Positions 1 to 8,685 are shown, counted from the first letter of the stretch. The stretch is 64,000 bases of DNA from Frankia sp. RB7 (GCA_030403585.1 JAUEPE010000007.1:147292-211291); one strand, 5' to 3'. Made by a program: numbers and translations. The notes: a model not told the origin generated them from the letters alone.

Positions 1-622
1 GATAGGTCTCCAGCCGGTCACGGAATTGCGGGATCGTCATCGACTCAGTGGTCGAGCCCGGCAGCGCGCTGGCGATGGCCATGATGAGATAGTCGATGTC
101 GGCTTGGCTCATCTTGTCGAACAGCGCTTTCGCGCGCGCCTGCTGCTCCGGCGTATACTCCTGCACGGCCGCAGGGCGTTTCAGGATATGCAGCTCGAAC
201 GCCGCAAACCGATCCTGGTCGAAGCGCATGGCACGGGCGCCGTTCGGCAGCTCCCATTCCAGATCGGTGCGGCACCAGTCGACCACAGGCATGAAATTGT
301 AGCAGATGATCTTGATGCCGCTGGCGGCCACCGCCTCCAGGCTCGCGATCCATGCTTCGATCGACTTCGTCGCCTTGGCGCCGAGGCGCTTGACGTCGTC
401 GGGGATCGGAATCGATTCCACCACCGACCAAGTCAATTGCGAACGGCCGGGCTGGCCGTTCTCGATGAAATTCTTGCGCTCCTCGACCGCCTTGCGGGTC
501 CAGGCCTCGCCGATCGGCACCTGATGCAGCGCCGAAACGATATCGGTCGCCCCGGCCTGCCTGACGTCATCCAAGGACACGGGATCATTGGGCCCGTACC
601 AGCGCCATCCCTCGAGCATCAT
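1..622 (-). CDS. uxuA: Mannonate dehydratase, N-terminal part (cut by window edge)
   Basis: Mannonate dehydratase converts D-mannonate to 2-keto-3-deoxygluconate in hexuronate breakdown. About 207 residues are visible, starting MMLEGWRWYGP, and the frame stays open to base 1, so the C-terminal third to half lies outside the window. The opening block (GWRWYGPNDPVSL), the VSALHQVPIGEAW segment and the ICYNFMPVVDW strand of the TIM barrel are typical of UxuA. Two in-frame ATGs sit side by side at 622 and 619; either could be the start. The next gene is divergent, so the promoter should lie between 623 and 822. I am confident of the family. The metal-binding C-terminal half cannot be checked here. 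Confidence 0.9.
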   Translation of the reverse strand, partial: MMLEGWRWYGPNDPVSLDDVRQAGATDIVSALHQVPIGEAWTRKAVEERKNFIENGQPGRSQLTWSVVESIPIPDDVKRLGAKATKSIEAWIASLEAVAASGIKIICYNFMPVVDWCRTDLEWELPNGARAMRFDQDRFAAFELHILKRPAAVQEYTPEQQARAKALFDKMSQADIDYLIMAIASALPGSTTESMTIPQFRDRLETY

Positions 623-822
623 GCGTGTTCTCCCAAAGCGTTTACGAGCGAAGTGGATACCAGTTCGCGTAAGGAAAACGCATCAAACAAGGATTTACCG
701 TTCCGGTGCGCGGTGGAGACGCGCGTCTCGGGTTGACCACAAAGTGGGCAATGCTGCACTGCGGTCAAATTCGAACGGAAGTCGCGCTTGATTTTTGCGT
801 GCCGTTGCCGCACCCGAGAGGC

Positions 823-1230
823 ATGGCAAAGGACAAGAAGGTCATCGCCGCGAACGCGGCTTTTTACGCCGCCTTTTCAACCGGCGATTTCGACGAAATG
901 AAGCGGATGTGGGCGGATGACGACGCCATTTCCTGCATTCATCCCGGCTGGCCCGCGATCGTCGGCCACGCCACCGTGATCGGAAGCTGGCGCGACATCC
1001 TGCAAAATCCGGAACGTCCGCAGATCGTCTGCGCCGAGCCGCAGGCGATCGTCGACGGCGACAGTGCGCGCGTGCTCTGCATCGAGATCGTCGACGGCAC
1101 CGCCTTGGCCGCCGCCAACCATTTTCGGCGCGTCGGCGACAGCTGGCGGCTGGTGCATCACCAATCGAGCCCAATCGCACAGATTGTCGAGCAGGCTGAG
1201 GACGATAGAGCGAGTCACCGGGTGCACTGA
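823..1230 (+). CDS. NTF2-like (SnoaL/ketosteroid-isomerase fold) small protein
   Basis: This 135-residue protein has the NTF2-like cone fold pattern. An N-terminal helix (ANAAFYAAFSTGDFDEMKRMW) is followed by SCIHPGWP and a GSWRDIL helix, then antiparallel strands ending in GDSWRLVHHQSSP. Proteins of this kind in alphaproteobacteria are single-domain, cytoplasmic and mostly of unknown substrate. The frame is open further upstream from 706, but I chose the ATG at 823 because the fold begins directly after MAKDKK and the upstream residues look non-coding. It stands alone, divergent from the uxuA fragment and convergent with the HAD hydrolase. The exact reaction cannot be named from sequence. 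Confidence 0.78.
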   Translation: MAKDKKVIAANAAFYAAFSTGDFDEMKRMWADDDAISCIHPGWPAIVGHATVIGSWRDILQNPERPQIVCAEPQAIVDGDSARVLCIEIVDGTALAAANHFRRVGDSWRLVHHQSSPIAQIVEQAEDDRASHRVH

Positions 1231-1273
1231 AAACGATAGCGTTCTACTGTGCATGGGGTTGTTTTGCGGCTTT

Positions 1274-2026
1274 TCATTTGGCGGCGAGTTCCGACAGATC
1301 GTCCAGCACCATCCGCGCCGCGCTGAAATCATCATCCCGGAAAAAAATACTGCGCGTGATCAGCACGGGAATGTCGGCCCGCGCCGCCGCGATCAGCCCA
1401 TTGGCGGAATCCTCGATCGCGACACAGTCCGACGGTGCCAGCTTCAGCCGCGCCAGGACCTCGAGATAGACATCCGGCGCGGGCTTCTTGTGCCTGACAT
1501 CATCGCCGGCAACGATCGCATCAAAATCCGCCGCCCAGCGCGTCCCCAACGCCCGCGACAGCAGCGCATCGATGTTGCCGTGCGAGGTCGTGGTCGCAAT
1601 CGCGAGCCGCTGGCCGCGCGCCTTGGCAGCAGTGAGCAGGTCCGCCACACCGGGCCGCAAGGCGCAGCAGCCGGTCTCCACCAGCTCGGCATATTGGGCG
1701 GTCTTGATGCGGTGGAGCTCGGCGATATCAGCATCCGACAAGGGCGGCGCGATCCACTGCCGGGTGTGGAAGGCGCGGATGCGTTCCTTGCCGCCGGTCA
1801 CGCGCAGCAGCTCCTTGTAGGCAGCCCGGTCCCAATGCCAGTCGAGACCCTGACGGCCAAAGGCGTGGTTGAAGGCCCGCCGATGCAGCTCCTCCGTCTC
1901 GGCGAGGGTCCCGTCGACATCGAAGATAAGCGCGGCCGCGTTCCGGACCAGCTCCGCCGCGCCGGATGGCGCCATGGTGGCCAGTTCCGCTTGCATCGTC
2001 CACGCCTCCCTGTCACGAGCGACCAT
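1274..2026 (-). CDS. HAD-superfamily hydrolase, CbbY/phosphoglycolate-phosphatase-like
   Basis: A sugar-phosphatase-like HAD hydrolase of 250 residues. Motif I is FDVDGTLAETEELH (nucleophile and acid-base Asp near residues 35-37). The cap domain follows with RRAFNHAFGRQGLDWHW. Motif II is in ATTTSHGN, the catalytic Lys in RHKKPAPDVY and motif IV in AIEDSANGLIAA. This arrangement is that of CbbY-like proteins, which in autotrophic relatives act on xylulose-1,5-bisphosphate; here no Calvin-cycle genes are adjacent, so the substrate is open. An internal ATG at 1996 (MQAELAT) is an alternative start, since the first ten residues are not family-like. It is convergent with the NTF2-like gene and divergent from the SDR gene. 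Confidence 0.85.
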   Translation of the reverse strand: MVARDREAWTMQAELATMAPSGAAELVRNAAALIFDVDGTLAETEELHRRAFNHAFGRQGLDWHWDRAAYKELLRVTGGKERIRAFHTRQWIAPPLSDADIAELHRIKTAQYAELVETGCCALRPGVADLLTAAKARGQRLAIATTTSHGNIDALLSRALGTRWAADFDAIVAGDDVRHKKPAPDVYLEVLARLKLAPSDCVAIEDSANGLIAAARADIPVLITRSIFFRDDDFSAARMVLDDLSELAAK

Positions 2027-2133
2027 CGTCCGAGGCGACGGAAGAGTAAAATCGCAATATCTTTTGCCGGACCCAAAAATCTCTTATGAGCGGAGGTGCG
2101 CGCCTCGCGCGAACGGGAACTCACGGGAGACGC

Positions 2134-2982
2134 ATGCGGCTCTTCATCCTCGGCCTCGGCTACAGCGCCCGGCATTTCGTCCGCAAATTCGGCGGCAGCT
2201 TCTCATATGTCGCCGGCACGGTCCGCGATCCCGCCGCGCGGGTCGACCTTGCGGGGATCGAGGTGCATGGCTTTTCCGGCAGCCGTCCGGCTGACGCGAC
2301 GGTCGATCGTATGCGTGAAGCCGATGTCCTTCTCGTATCGATCCCGCCGGGCGGCGCCGGCGATCCCGCGCTCACGGCGCTGGGCGATTTGCTTGCGAAA
2401 GACCACCGTAAGGTCATCTATCTCTCCACCATCGGCGTCTACGGCGATCACGCTGGCGGATGGGTGGACGAGAGCACGCCGCCGCAGTCTAGCCTCGACC
2501 GCGCACGGATGCGGGTCGCGGCGGAGCGGGCCTGGACGGACACGGCAAACGGCGACGTCGCGATCCTGCGGCTTGCCGGCATTTACGGCCACGGCCGCAA
2601 CGCGCTGGTGACGCTGCGCAGCGGCACGGCGCGCCGTATCATCAGGCCCGGCCAGGTCTTCAACCGCATTCATGTCGACGATATCGCCAGCGCGATCATG
2701 GCCGCGATCAACCACAACAGCGGCGGCACCTGGAATGTCTGCGACGACGAGCCCGCACCGCCGCAGGATGTGATCGCCTATGCCGCGCAGCTGATGGACA
2801 TTACGCCGCCGGCCGAAGAGGCGTTTGCGACCGCCGAGATGTCGGCAATGGCGCGCAGCTTCTATTCCAGCAGCGCCCGCGTCTCCAACGCGCGGCTGAA
2901 GCACGAACTCCGTGTCACGCTGACCTATCCGACCTATCGCCACGGCCTCGATGCGCTGTGGCGTGCGGGGGATGGGCGATAA
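2134..2982 (+). CDS. SDR-family NAD(P)-binding protein (YeeZ-like epimerase/reductase)
   Basis: An atypical short-chain dehydrogenase of about 282 residues. It begins MRLFILGLGYSARHF, which carries a GlxYS-type nucleotide-binding loop rather than the classical GxxGxxG. It continues with a VSIPPGG loop, the YLSTIGVYGDHAGGW segment holding the Ser/Tyr active-site region, and RLAGIYGHGRN. The C-terminus has the NRIHVDDIASAIMAAI and WNVCDDEPAPPQDV blocks of extended SDRs. The frame is open from 2086, but the Rossmann strand begins at the ATG at 2134, so that start is preferred. The substrate is unknown; relatives are annotated as NAD-dependent epimerases. It is monocistronic. Confidence 0.83.
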   Translation: MRLFILGLGYSARHFVRKFGGSFSYVAGTVRDPAARVDLAGIEVHGFSGSRPADATVDRMREADVLLVSIPPGGAGDPALTALGDLLAKDHRKVIYLSTIGVYGDHAGGWVDESTPPQSSLDRARMRVAAERAWTDTANGDVAILRLAGIYGHGRNALVTLRSGTARRIIRPGQVFNRIHVDDIASAIMAAINHNSGGTWNVCDDEPAPPQDVIAYAAQLMDITPPAEEAFATAEMSAMARSFYSSSARVSNARLKHELRVTLTYPTYRHGLDALWRAGDGR

Positions 2983-3097
2983 GGTTCCGGGCGCGTCCCA
3001 GACATGCCCTGCCCGCGCTTGACTTCGCTTCGGCGCGGTCATGATCTAGGGATAGAGCGAGCCACTACATAACGAGCTCGCCGCCTGGGAGGATTTC

Positions 3098-4363
3098 ATG
3101 AACAAGACGATCGCCATGATCGCGGCCGCTGCCGTCATCATGCTCGGAGCAGCGCGCGCCGCGCCGCTGCCCGAAGCCAATCCCAACGATGTCGGCTTCT
3201 CGAAGCAGGGCCTTGCGCGGCTCGACGATTTTTTCGCCCGCGAGATTGCTGCCAATCGCGTGCCGGGCGCCGTCGTCGCCATCGCGCGCGACGGCAAGCT
3301 CGTACACTACAAGGCCTATGGCATGCTCGATCCCGACAAGGGCACGCCGATGCCAATCGACGCGATGTTCGCGCTGGCCTCGATGACCAAGCCGATGGCG
3401 GCGGTAGCAGGCCTGACGCTGATGGAGCAAGGCAAGCTGCCACTCCAGGCTAAACTGTCCGATTACTATCCCGGCTTTGCCGGCATGAAGGTCGGCGTTC
3501 AGCAGGCCGACGGTTCGCTGAAGCTCGAACCGCAGGCGTCACCGATCTTCATTCACGATTTGTATCGGCACACGTCCGGCCTGATGTATGGCGGTCGCCC
3601 GGACTCTTCCAGCATGCTTGCGCGTCAATACCCCGAGGGTACCGCGCCGGCGATCGAAGGCGACACGCAGGCCCTTATCGAGCGCATCACAAAACTACCG
3701 CTGGTGCATCAGCCCTCGACTGAATTCGAGTACGGCTTCTCGATCGACGTGCTTGGCGCGGTGGTCGAGAAGGTCAGCGAGCAGCATCTCGGCGACTATC
3801 TCGCTGCCAATGTCTGGCAGCCACTCGGCATGAAGGACGCGACCTTCCATCCCACCGACGCGCAGCGCCCTCGTCTCGCCCGCCCCTTTGCCAATGATCC
3901 GCTCACAGGGAAACCGCAGGCCATCAAGCTGCTGGACACTCCGACCAAGTTCGATTGCGGCGGCGCCTGTTCGTTTGCGACGGTCGGCGACTACATCCGC
4001 TTCGGCCAGATGCTGCTCAACGGCGGCGAGCTCGACGGCCAGCGCATCCTCTCTCCCAAGACCGTGCACCACATGACGAGCAACCATCTCGGTCCCGAGA
4101 TCAAGAACAACGTGGCGATCATCGAACCGCATCGCGCCGGTTTCGGCTTTGGTCTCGCGGTCGCGGTCCGGACCAGCGAAGGGCTATCGTCGGTCCCCGG
4201 CAATCCCGGCGAGTTCACCTGGAACGGCGCCTACGGAACGCAGTTCTTCTGCGATCCCAAGGAGCGGCTTGTCGTGGTGGTGGGAACGGCGGCGCCCGGC
4301 GAACTGCGCAAATACTATCGCGAGCAGGTGCAGGACATCGTCTACGGCGCGATGACGAAGTGA
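3098..4363 (+). CDS. Secreted serine hydrolase, class C beta-lactamase/esterase family
   Basis: A 421-residue protein with a Sec signal peptide (MNKTIAMIAA through the AARA-AP cleavage region). It is followed by a class C beta-lactamase fold. The nucleophile lies in SMTK (Ser95, Lys98) and the second tyrosine motif in FEYGFSID near residue 210. A WNGAYGTQFF block near the C-terminus takes the place of the KTG box. These features fit the EstB/DD-peptidase-like esterases more than true AmpC enzymes, so antibiotic resistance should not be assumed. A GGGAGG-like ribosome site (gggagga) lies seven bases before the ATG. A perfect 20-bp palindrome at 4388-4407 follows the gene and probably ends transcription. 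Confidence 0.86.
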   Translation: MNKTIAMIAAAAVIMLGAARAAPLPEANPNDVGFSKQGLARLDDFFAREIAANRVPGAVVAIARDGKLVHYKAYGMLDPDKGTPMPIDAMFALASMTKPMAAVAGLTLMEQGKLPLQAKLSDYYPGFAGMKVGVQQADGSLKLEPQASPIFIHDLYRHTSGLMYGGRPDSSSMLARQYPEGTAPAIEGDTQALIERITKLPLVHQPSTEFEYGFSIDVLGAVVEKVSEQHLGDYLAANVWQPLGMKDATFHPTDAQRPRLARPFANDPLTGKPQAIKLLDTPTKFDCGGACSFATVGDYIRFGQMLLNGGELDGQRILSPKTVHHMTSNHLGPEIKNNVAIIEPHRAGFGFGLAVAVRTSEGLSSVPGNPGEFTWNGAYGTQFFCDPKERLVVVVGTAAPGELRKYYREQVQDIVYGAMTK

Positions 4364-4387
4364 GATCGGCTCGCACTTAGGCGGAAA

Positions 4388-4407
4388 GGGCGGCCGATCG
4401 GCCGCCC
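4388..4407. terminator. Shared hairpin between two convergent genes
   Basis: A perfect GC-rich palindrome (arms GGGCGGCCGA / TCGGCCGCCC) lies 25 bases after the serine hydrolase stop and 14 bases after the end of the oppositely oriented dienelactone hydrolase. There is no clear T-run on either side, so it is a candidate bidirectional terminator or 3' end stabiliser, not a textbook intrinsic terminator. Confidence 0.55.
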
Positions 4408-4420
4408 CTGATATTCAGCG

Positions 4421-5308
4421 TCAGCTCAGCACGCCGTATTTCTTGAACCAGGCCTGCGCCTGCGCCCACGCATCTTCCGCGGCATCCTTGCGGTAGCTGC
4501 CGCGATAGTCGGCATGGAAGCCGTGCGGTGCTTCCGGATAGATCTTGAAGTCGGCCGTCTTCTTGTTCTCCGCGAGCGCCACCTTGAGCTGCTCGACCTG
4601 GGCCACGGGAATGCCGGTGTCGGCGCCACCATAGAGGCCGAGCACCGGCGCCTTCATCTCGGGCGCGAGCTGCAGCGGGCTCTTCGGCCACAGCGGATTG
4701 GGCGGATCGACCGGCGGACCGTAGAAGGCGACGCCAGCCTTGAGCGTACCGCTATGGGCGGCATATTCCCAGACGGTGCGGCCGCCGCGGCAGAAGCCGA
4801 TGATGCCGAGCTTCGCGGTGTCGCCGCCTTGCGACCCTGCCCAGGCCACCGTCGAATCGAGATCGGACAGCAGTTCGGCGTCCGGCTTGGCGTTGACGAC
4901 CGGCAAGAGGTCCTTGATGTCGGTGATCTTGGTGAGATCAGTGCCCTTGCGGAAGTAATAGTCGGGCGCAACCGCGAAGGCGCCGAGCTTGGCGAGGCGC
5001 CGCGTCACGTCCTTGATGTATTCGTGCAGGCCAAAGATCTCCATCGCGACAATGATCACCGGCGCCTTGGTGTTGCCGGCGGGCCGGGCGAAATAAGCCG
5101 GCATCTCCTCGGAACCGACCTTGATCTTGGCATCGCCGGCCTGGAGGCCGCTGGTGTCGGTCGTGATCACCTCGGCGCGGACCGGACCTGCCGCAAGCGT
5201 ATAGCCGGCGGCGACGGCAGCGGTGGCGCTCATGAATCCGCGACGCGAGACCGGGGCGACTTTCGTCAACCCGACGACGTCGGCTGTCATGGTGGTTTCA
5301 ATACTCAT
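4421..5308 (-). CDS. Dienelactone hydrolase family protein, Tat-exported
   Basis: An alpha/beta hydrolase of about 295 residues. A twin-arginine signal (VSRRGFMSATAAVAAGYTL) precedes the domain, so export through Tat is expected. The dienelactone hydrolase triad is visible, numbered from this start: nucleophile Cys173 in GFCRGG, Asp230 in YGGADTG and His262 in EAPHGFHADYR. The family opens lactone rings of aromatic breakdown products, but exported members such as this have uncertain substrates. The frame extends upstream to 5383; I chose the ATG at 5308 because it leaves a normal-length Tat leader. It is co-directional with the MFS transporter upstream, about 97 bases away. Confidence 0.85.
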   Translation of the reverse strand: MSIETTMTADVVGLTKVAPVSRRGFMSATAAVAAGYTLAAGPVRAEVITTDTSGLQAGDAKIKVGSEEMPAYFARPAGNTKAPVIIVAMEIFGLHEYIKDVTRRLAKLGAFAVAPDYYFRKGTDLTKITDIKDLLPVVNAKPDAELLSDLDSTVAWAGSQGGDTAKLGIIGFCRGGRTVWEYAAHSGTLKAGVAFYGPPVDPPNPLWPKSPLQLAPEMKAPVLGLYGGADTGIPVAQVEQLKVALAENKKTADFKIYPEAPHGFHADYRGSYRKDAAEDAWAQAQAWFKKYGVLS

Positions 5309-5405
5309 TGGTCGATCCTCTGATGCCCAGCCCAATCTCCAGGCGACGCATTCGCCAATAATTGCCGTCGAAACGCAAATCACCAGCCTGCGAGCGCCGG
5401 ACCTT

Positions 5406-6761
5406 TCAAATCCGGCGATCGCGCTGCTTCACCGGCGCAGTCTCCGGCATCAGGCTCATCGCGACAAGTCCGACGATCGCCGCAAGCAGCAGATACCAGG
5501 CGGGCGCCAGCGGATCGCCGGTGACATGGAGCAGCCAGGTGACCACGAGCTGCGCCGTGCCACCAAAACTTGCGATCGCGACCGCGTAGACGGTGGCGAA
5601 CACGCCGCCGCGGATGTTCTGGGGCAGCGCCTCGGTGAACGTCGCATAGAACGCGGTGAAGGGTAGCGAGCCGATGACGGAGAGCAGACCGAAGCCGACC
5701 AGCAGCGACAGCGTGCCGGGAGCATGAACGATCCAGAGGAAGACCGGATAGGTCAGCAGCAACGTTGCGAGCTGCGGCCAGATCATGACGGGCTTGCGGC
5801 CGAGACGATCGGCGAGCCAGCCGCCGACCAGCGCGCCGGCGAACTGAATGGCGTTGCTGACCAGCGACACGCCAAACGCCAAAGTCGACGAGACATGCAG
5901 CGTGTTCTGCGCATAGGTCGTCATGTATTGCGTGACATAGGTCGAGATCGTGCCGCTGGCCAGAACCATCAGCGCCAGCACGATCAGGCGGGAGTGGCGG
6001 CGGGCCTGCGAGAAATGGCCCGTGCTTTCTTTGGCGGCAGCGCCGGCTTCGGCCTGCGGGATCGTCTCCGGCAAGGTCCGGCGCATCCAGACGCCGAACG
6101 GCAGGCAGACCGCGCCGATCAGAAACGCCAGCCGCCAGCCATAGGCGTCCAGCATCTCCGGCGCCATGGTCTGGCTCAGGATGACGCCGACGAGCGCTCC
6201 GGCCGTCGCCGCGATCTCCTGGCTCGCCGGCTGCCAAGCCACCACCAGCGCCCGATGCTCGATTGGGGCGATCTCGATCAGATAGGCGGTGGTCGGCCCG
6301 ACCTCGCCGCCGAGCGCAAAGCCTTGCACCATGCGGGCCGCGATCACGATGATCGGCGCAGCAAGCCCGATCGAATTGAAGGACGGCGTGAACGTGATGG
6401 TCAGGATCGCCGCGCCCATCAGCGCGAAGCTCAGCAGCATGGCCGGCCGCCGGCCGATCCGGTCGGAATAGGTGCCGAGCACGATGCCGCCGATCGGCCG
6501 CGTCACGAAGCCGGCGCCGAAAGTCGCAAGCGACAGCATCAGACTGCCGTACTCGCTTCCGGTCGGGAAGAAGGCGTGGCCGATCTGGATCGCGAAGAAG
6601 CTGTAGGTGATGAAGTCGTAGAACTCGAGCATGTTGCCGACGGTGGCCGCCAGTGCTGCGCGTTTGACGTCGAGCGGCTCTGCTTGATCTGACGGCACTC
6701 TTGCTTCCCCGATCTGTTCGCCCGATTTAACCGCGTGACCGCATTGCGTCGCAACATCCAT
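5406..6761 (-). CDS. MFS transporter, metabolite:H+ symporter (MHS) type
   Basis: A twelve-helix major facilitator of roughly 451 residues. The early block NMLEFYDFITYSFFA is characteristic of the MHS group (citrate, shikimate, alpha-ketoglutarate and proline/betaine symporters). The conserved loop 2-3 motif is GTYSDRIGRRP, and LADRLGRKP repeats it in the second half, showing the usual duplicated 6+6 layout. Transported substrate cannot be inferred; an organic acid is most likely. The start is uncertain: an alternative GTG start at 6788 would add nine residues. Its downstream neighbour on the same strand is the exported dienelactone hydrolase, so the two may be cotranscribed. Confidence 0.85.
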   Translation of the reverse strand: MDVATQCGHAVKSGEQIGEARVPSDQAEPLDVKRAALAATVGNMLEFYDFITYSFFAIQIGHAFFPTGSEYGSLMLSLATFGAGFVTRPIGGIVLGTYSDRIGRRPAMLLSFALMGAAILTITFTPSFNSIGLAAPIIVIAARMVQGFALGGEVGPTTAYLIEIAPIEHRALVVAWQPASQEIAATAGALVGVILSQTMAPEMLDAYGWRLAFLIGAVCLPFGVWMRRTLPETIPQAEAGAAAKESTGHFSQARRHSRLIVLALMVLASGTISTYVTQYMTTYAQNTLHVSSTLAFGVSLVSNAIQFAGALVGGWLADRLGRKPVMIWPQLATLLLTYPVFLWIVHAPGTLSLLVGFGLLSVIGSLPFTAFYATFTEALPQNIRGGVFATVYAVAIASFGGTAQLVVTWLLHVTGDPLAPAWYLLLAAIVGLVAMSLMPETAPVKQRDRRI

Positions 6762-6944
6762 TAACCGAAAACAGTGGTTCTCCCGCACCTCACTGCGCCA
6801 TCACGCGTTGCAGGCTGCGTGCTGTTTCGCGCAACTCGAAACGTTTCGCCGCAACATTCGGCTCGATCGTGGCCGCAACGACACATCATGTTGCCCAGCC
6901 ACAGCACACCGCCCGGCATTTGAGCGCGAGCCCACGCCATTTGA

Positions 6945-6957
6945 CTGAAGTTTTCAG
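6945..6957. promoter_or_regulatory. Palindrome CTGAA-N3-TTCAG, candidate MarR operator (distal)
   Basis: A perfect 5+3+5 inverted repeat about 200 bases before the MarR gene at 7164. It is part of a 14-base string that recurs, with two changes, next to the MarR start codon. Pairs of such sites are common for self-regulating MarR proteins, but binding is inference. Confidence 0.4.
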
Positions 6958-7136
6958 ATCGTTTGAGCCGTCATATTTACTCGAACTTTCTTCGTGACGC
7001 TCTAGTTCCACTCCCGAATGTTCCACATCCAGAACGGAGAAGCGTCTTCCGGGCGCAGCATTTGTTTCCGCTTCGAGCGAAGCTCGACAGCCTCATTCCG
7101 ACCCGCAGCGATTGCGCACCCAACGGCTCAATTGAC

Positions 7137-7146
7137 TAAAGCTTTA
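7137..7146. promoter_or_regulatory. Palindrome TAAAGCTTTA, candidate MarR operator (proximal)
   Basis: A perfect 10-base palindrome ending 17 bases before the start codon of the MarR gene at 7164, inside the second copy of the TTGACT(A/G)AAG string. A repressor bound here would cover the ribosome-binding region or promoter and so autoregulate the gene. Confidence 0.4.
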
Positions 7147-7163
7147 CCCGATCTGGCATCGAT

Positions 7164-7742
7164 ATGAATTTGGCTCGCGAAGCAATCGAATTATTGGGGC
7201 AGGTGGCGAGAATCCTGTGGTTCGAAGGCACCAGGCACGGCATGCGCGATCGCGAGTGGATGGCGCTGCGCTTTCTCTCCCGTGCCAACCGGTTCTCCAG
7301 GACGCCTTCGGCACTGGCGAGCTATGTCGGCACCACGCGCGGCACCGCCTCGTTCATCATCGGCGAGCTCGAGCGTCTCGGTTATGTCGAGCGGAAGCGC
7401 TCCACCAAGGACAAGCGCTCGGTGACGCTGAGCGTGACGCAGCAGGGCAAGAAATTCCTGGCGCGCGATCCGGTCAATGGCCTCGTCGAGGCCATCGACG
7501 TCCTCGATGACGACAGCAAGATCCGCTTTCGCGACACCTTGCGACACGTGCTCGATCAGGCAGATGCCGCCGAACAGCGCCACCACACCGACGTCTGCAA
7601 GCGATGCATCTTCCTGCGGGAGGATCGCACCGCTTCCGAGAACAAGACGACGGTCGAATTCACCTGCCGACTGTTTCGCGCGCCGATCGCCGAAGCCGAG
7701 ATCGACCTGCTATGCACCAGCTTCGAACATCACCGCCAATAG
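7164..7742 (+). CDS. MarR-type winged-helix regulator with four-cysteine C-terminal motif (left copy)
   Basis: A 192-residue regulator. Residues of about 20-110 form a MarR-like winged helix: RDREWMALRFLSRANRFSRTPSALASYVG is the helix-turn-helix entry, RGTASFIIGELERLGYVER the recognition helix, and RKRSTKDKRSVTLSVTQQGKK the wing with its DKR signature. The C-terminus has C-x2-C-x19-C-x15-C (CKRC, FTCRLFRAP, LLCTSFE). The same cysteines, with spacing differing by one residue, occur in the regulator at 46347-46982 on the other side of the flagellar locus, and the two proteins align from end to end. The cysteines suggest a metal, iron-sulfur or redox sensor; that is inference. No strong ribosome-binding site is seen before the ATG. 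Confidence 0.85.
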   Translation: MNLAREAIELLGQVARILWFEGTRHGMRDREWMALRFLSRANRFSRTPSALASYVGTTRGTASFIIGELERLGYVERKRSTKDKRSVTLSVTQQGKKFLARDPVNGLVEAIDVLDDDSKIRFRDTLRHVLDQADAAEQRHHTDVCKRCIFLREDRTASENKTTVEFTCRLFRAPIAEAEIDLLCTSFEHHRQ

Positions 7743-7755
7743 CACTGTCCGCCGC

Positions 7756-8685
7756 TCATTTGCGCGCTGAGTAGACGACGCCGCCGCTGGTTTCCACCAC
7801 CAGGCGGCCGTTCTCGTTCCTGATCTCCTCGATGCGACCGAGATTCGGTACCTGCTGGCCGAGCACGGCCTCGACGACACCGCTCGGCCCCTGCAGGATC
7901 GCGATGCCCTCATAGGCCTGGCGGACCGACCAGCCCTTGATCGCCTTTCGCGGTGCCGAGCTGCGTTCAACCGGAGACACCGAGCCCGTGGTCTCGGGTG
8001 CTGCGACCGAGGCCATCATCGGCATCGCCGGCGACGGCTGCGCAGCAACCGGGGTCGGCGGGACCTGGGCCTGGGCGAGCCTGTCGAGCTTCGCGGTCGA
8101 GGACGAGCTCACACGCTCGATGCGATCCAGATTCTCGGCGAACCGGCCAAAACGATCGCTGGTCGCCTTGCTCGACTGATCGACCGCGGTTCGCAGGCCG
8201 TCGAGATTCTCGGACACGCCGGACAATTGCTTGCGCAGCTGCGCGACCGTATCGCGCAGATTCCTGATCTCGGCGTTGGCCGCGACATTGGTCTGGCTCG
8301 GCTGCGTGGCGAAATAGGCAATGAAGCCGGTGCAGGCGCACACCACCAGGACTGCCGCAACCGCCAATGTCGCGAGCGGCGCGACCCATGTCGGACGCGG
8401 CGGCGGTGGCTTGGCCACGATCACCGCCGGCTTGATCACCACCGGCGCAGGCTTTGGTATCGCCATCTTATCAAGGCGCGCCTTGGCGCGAATGCGCTTC
8501 AATCCTTCGAGCGCTGCCTTGGCGGCAACCTCGTCGCTCGCTGCCGACACGGGTTTCGCGGTTGTGGCGGGCTGGGCGGCGCGCGGCGCATTATTGGTCT
8601 TCGTATCGCGTGCTTCCGGAGCCGGCTTCGCCGATGCGGTTAAATCCGCAGTTTCGGCGGGGCGCGTTTTTCCATCGGACAACAT
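7756..8685 (-). CDS. Membrane-anchored coiled-coil protein, function unknown
   Basis: A 309-residue protein not assignable to a named function. A long Ala/Pro-rich N-terminal cytoplasmic part (about 1-120) leads to one transmembrane helix (VAPLATLAVAAVLVVCACTGFI). A coiled coil follows (AEIRNLRDTVAQLRKQLSGVSENLDGLR and on), then a linker. The C-terminal 55 residues form a compact domain (GWSVRQAYEGIAILQGPSGVVEAVLGQ). It lies between the MarR gene (convergent) and lafR (divergent). An 11-base string identical to the candidate LafR-box consensus lies 47 bases before its ATG, so it may belong to the lateral-flagellar regulon. Architecture fits an inner-membrane scaffold with a periplasmic domain. 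Confidence 0.75.
   Translation of the reverse strand: MLSDGKTRPAETADLTASAKPAPEARDTKTNNAPRAAQPATTAKPVSAASDEVAAKAALEGLKRIRAKARLDKMAIPKPAPVVIKPAVIVAKPPPPRPTWVAPLATLAVAAVLVVCACTGFIAYFATQPSQTNVAANAEIRNLRDTVAQLRKQLSGVSENLDGLRTAVDQSSKATSDRFGRFAENLDRIERVSSSSTAKLDRLAQAQVPPTPVAAQPSPAMPMMASVAAPETTGSVSPVERSSAPRKAIKGWSVRQAYEGIAILQGPSGVVEAVLGQQVPNLGRIEEIRNENGRLVVETSGGVVYSARK

Larger units (their letters stand above)
6789..7163. other. 375-base non-coding region before the first MarR gene, with two related palindromes
   Basis: No credible gene. It separates the divergent MFS transporter and MarR gene. Two related 14-base strings (TTGACTGAAGTTTT at 6941-6954 and TTGACTAAAGCTTT at 7132-7145, 12 of 14 identical) each carry a short palindrome, listed separately. 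Nothing else in it is recognised. Confidence 0.6.

Noticed and set aside
6941..6957. FNR/FixK-type box (TTGA-N6-TCAA) before the left MarR gene
   Set aside because: The spacing between TTGA and TCAG is nine bases and the second half does not match.
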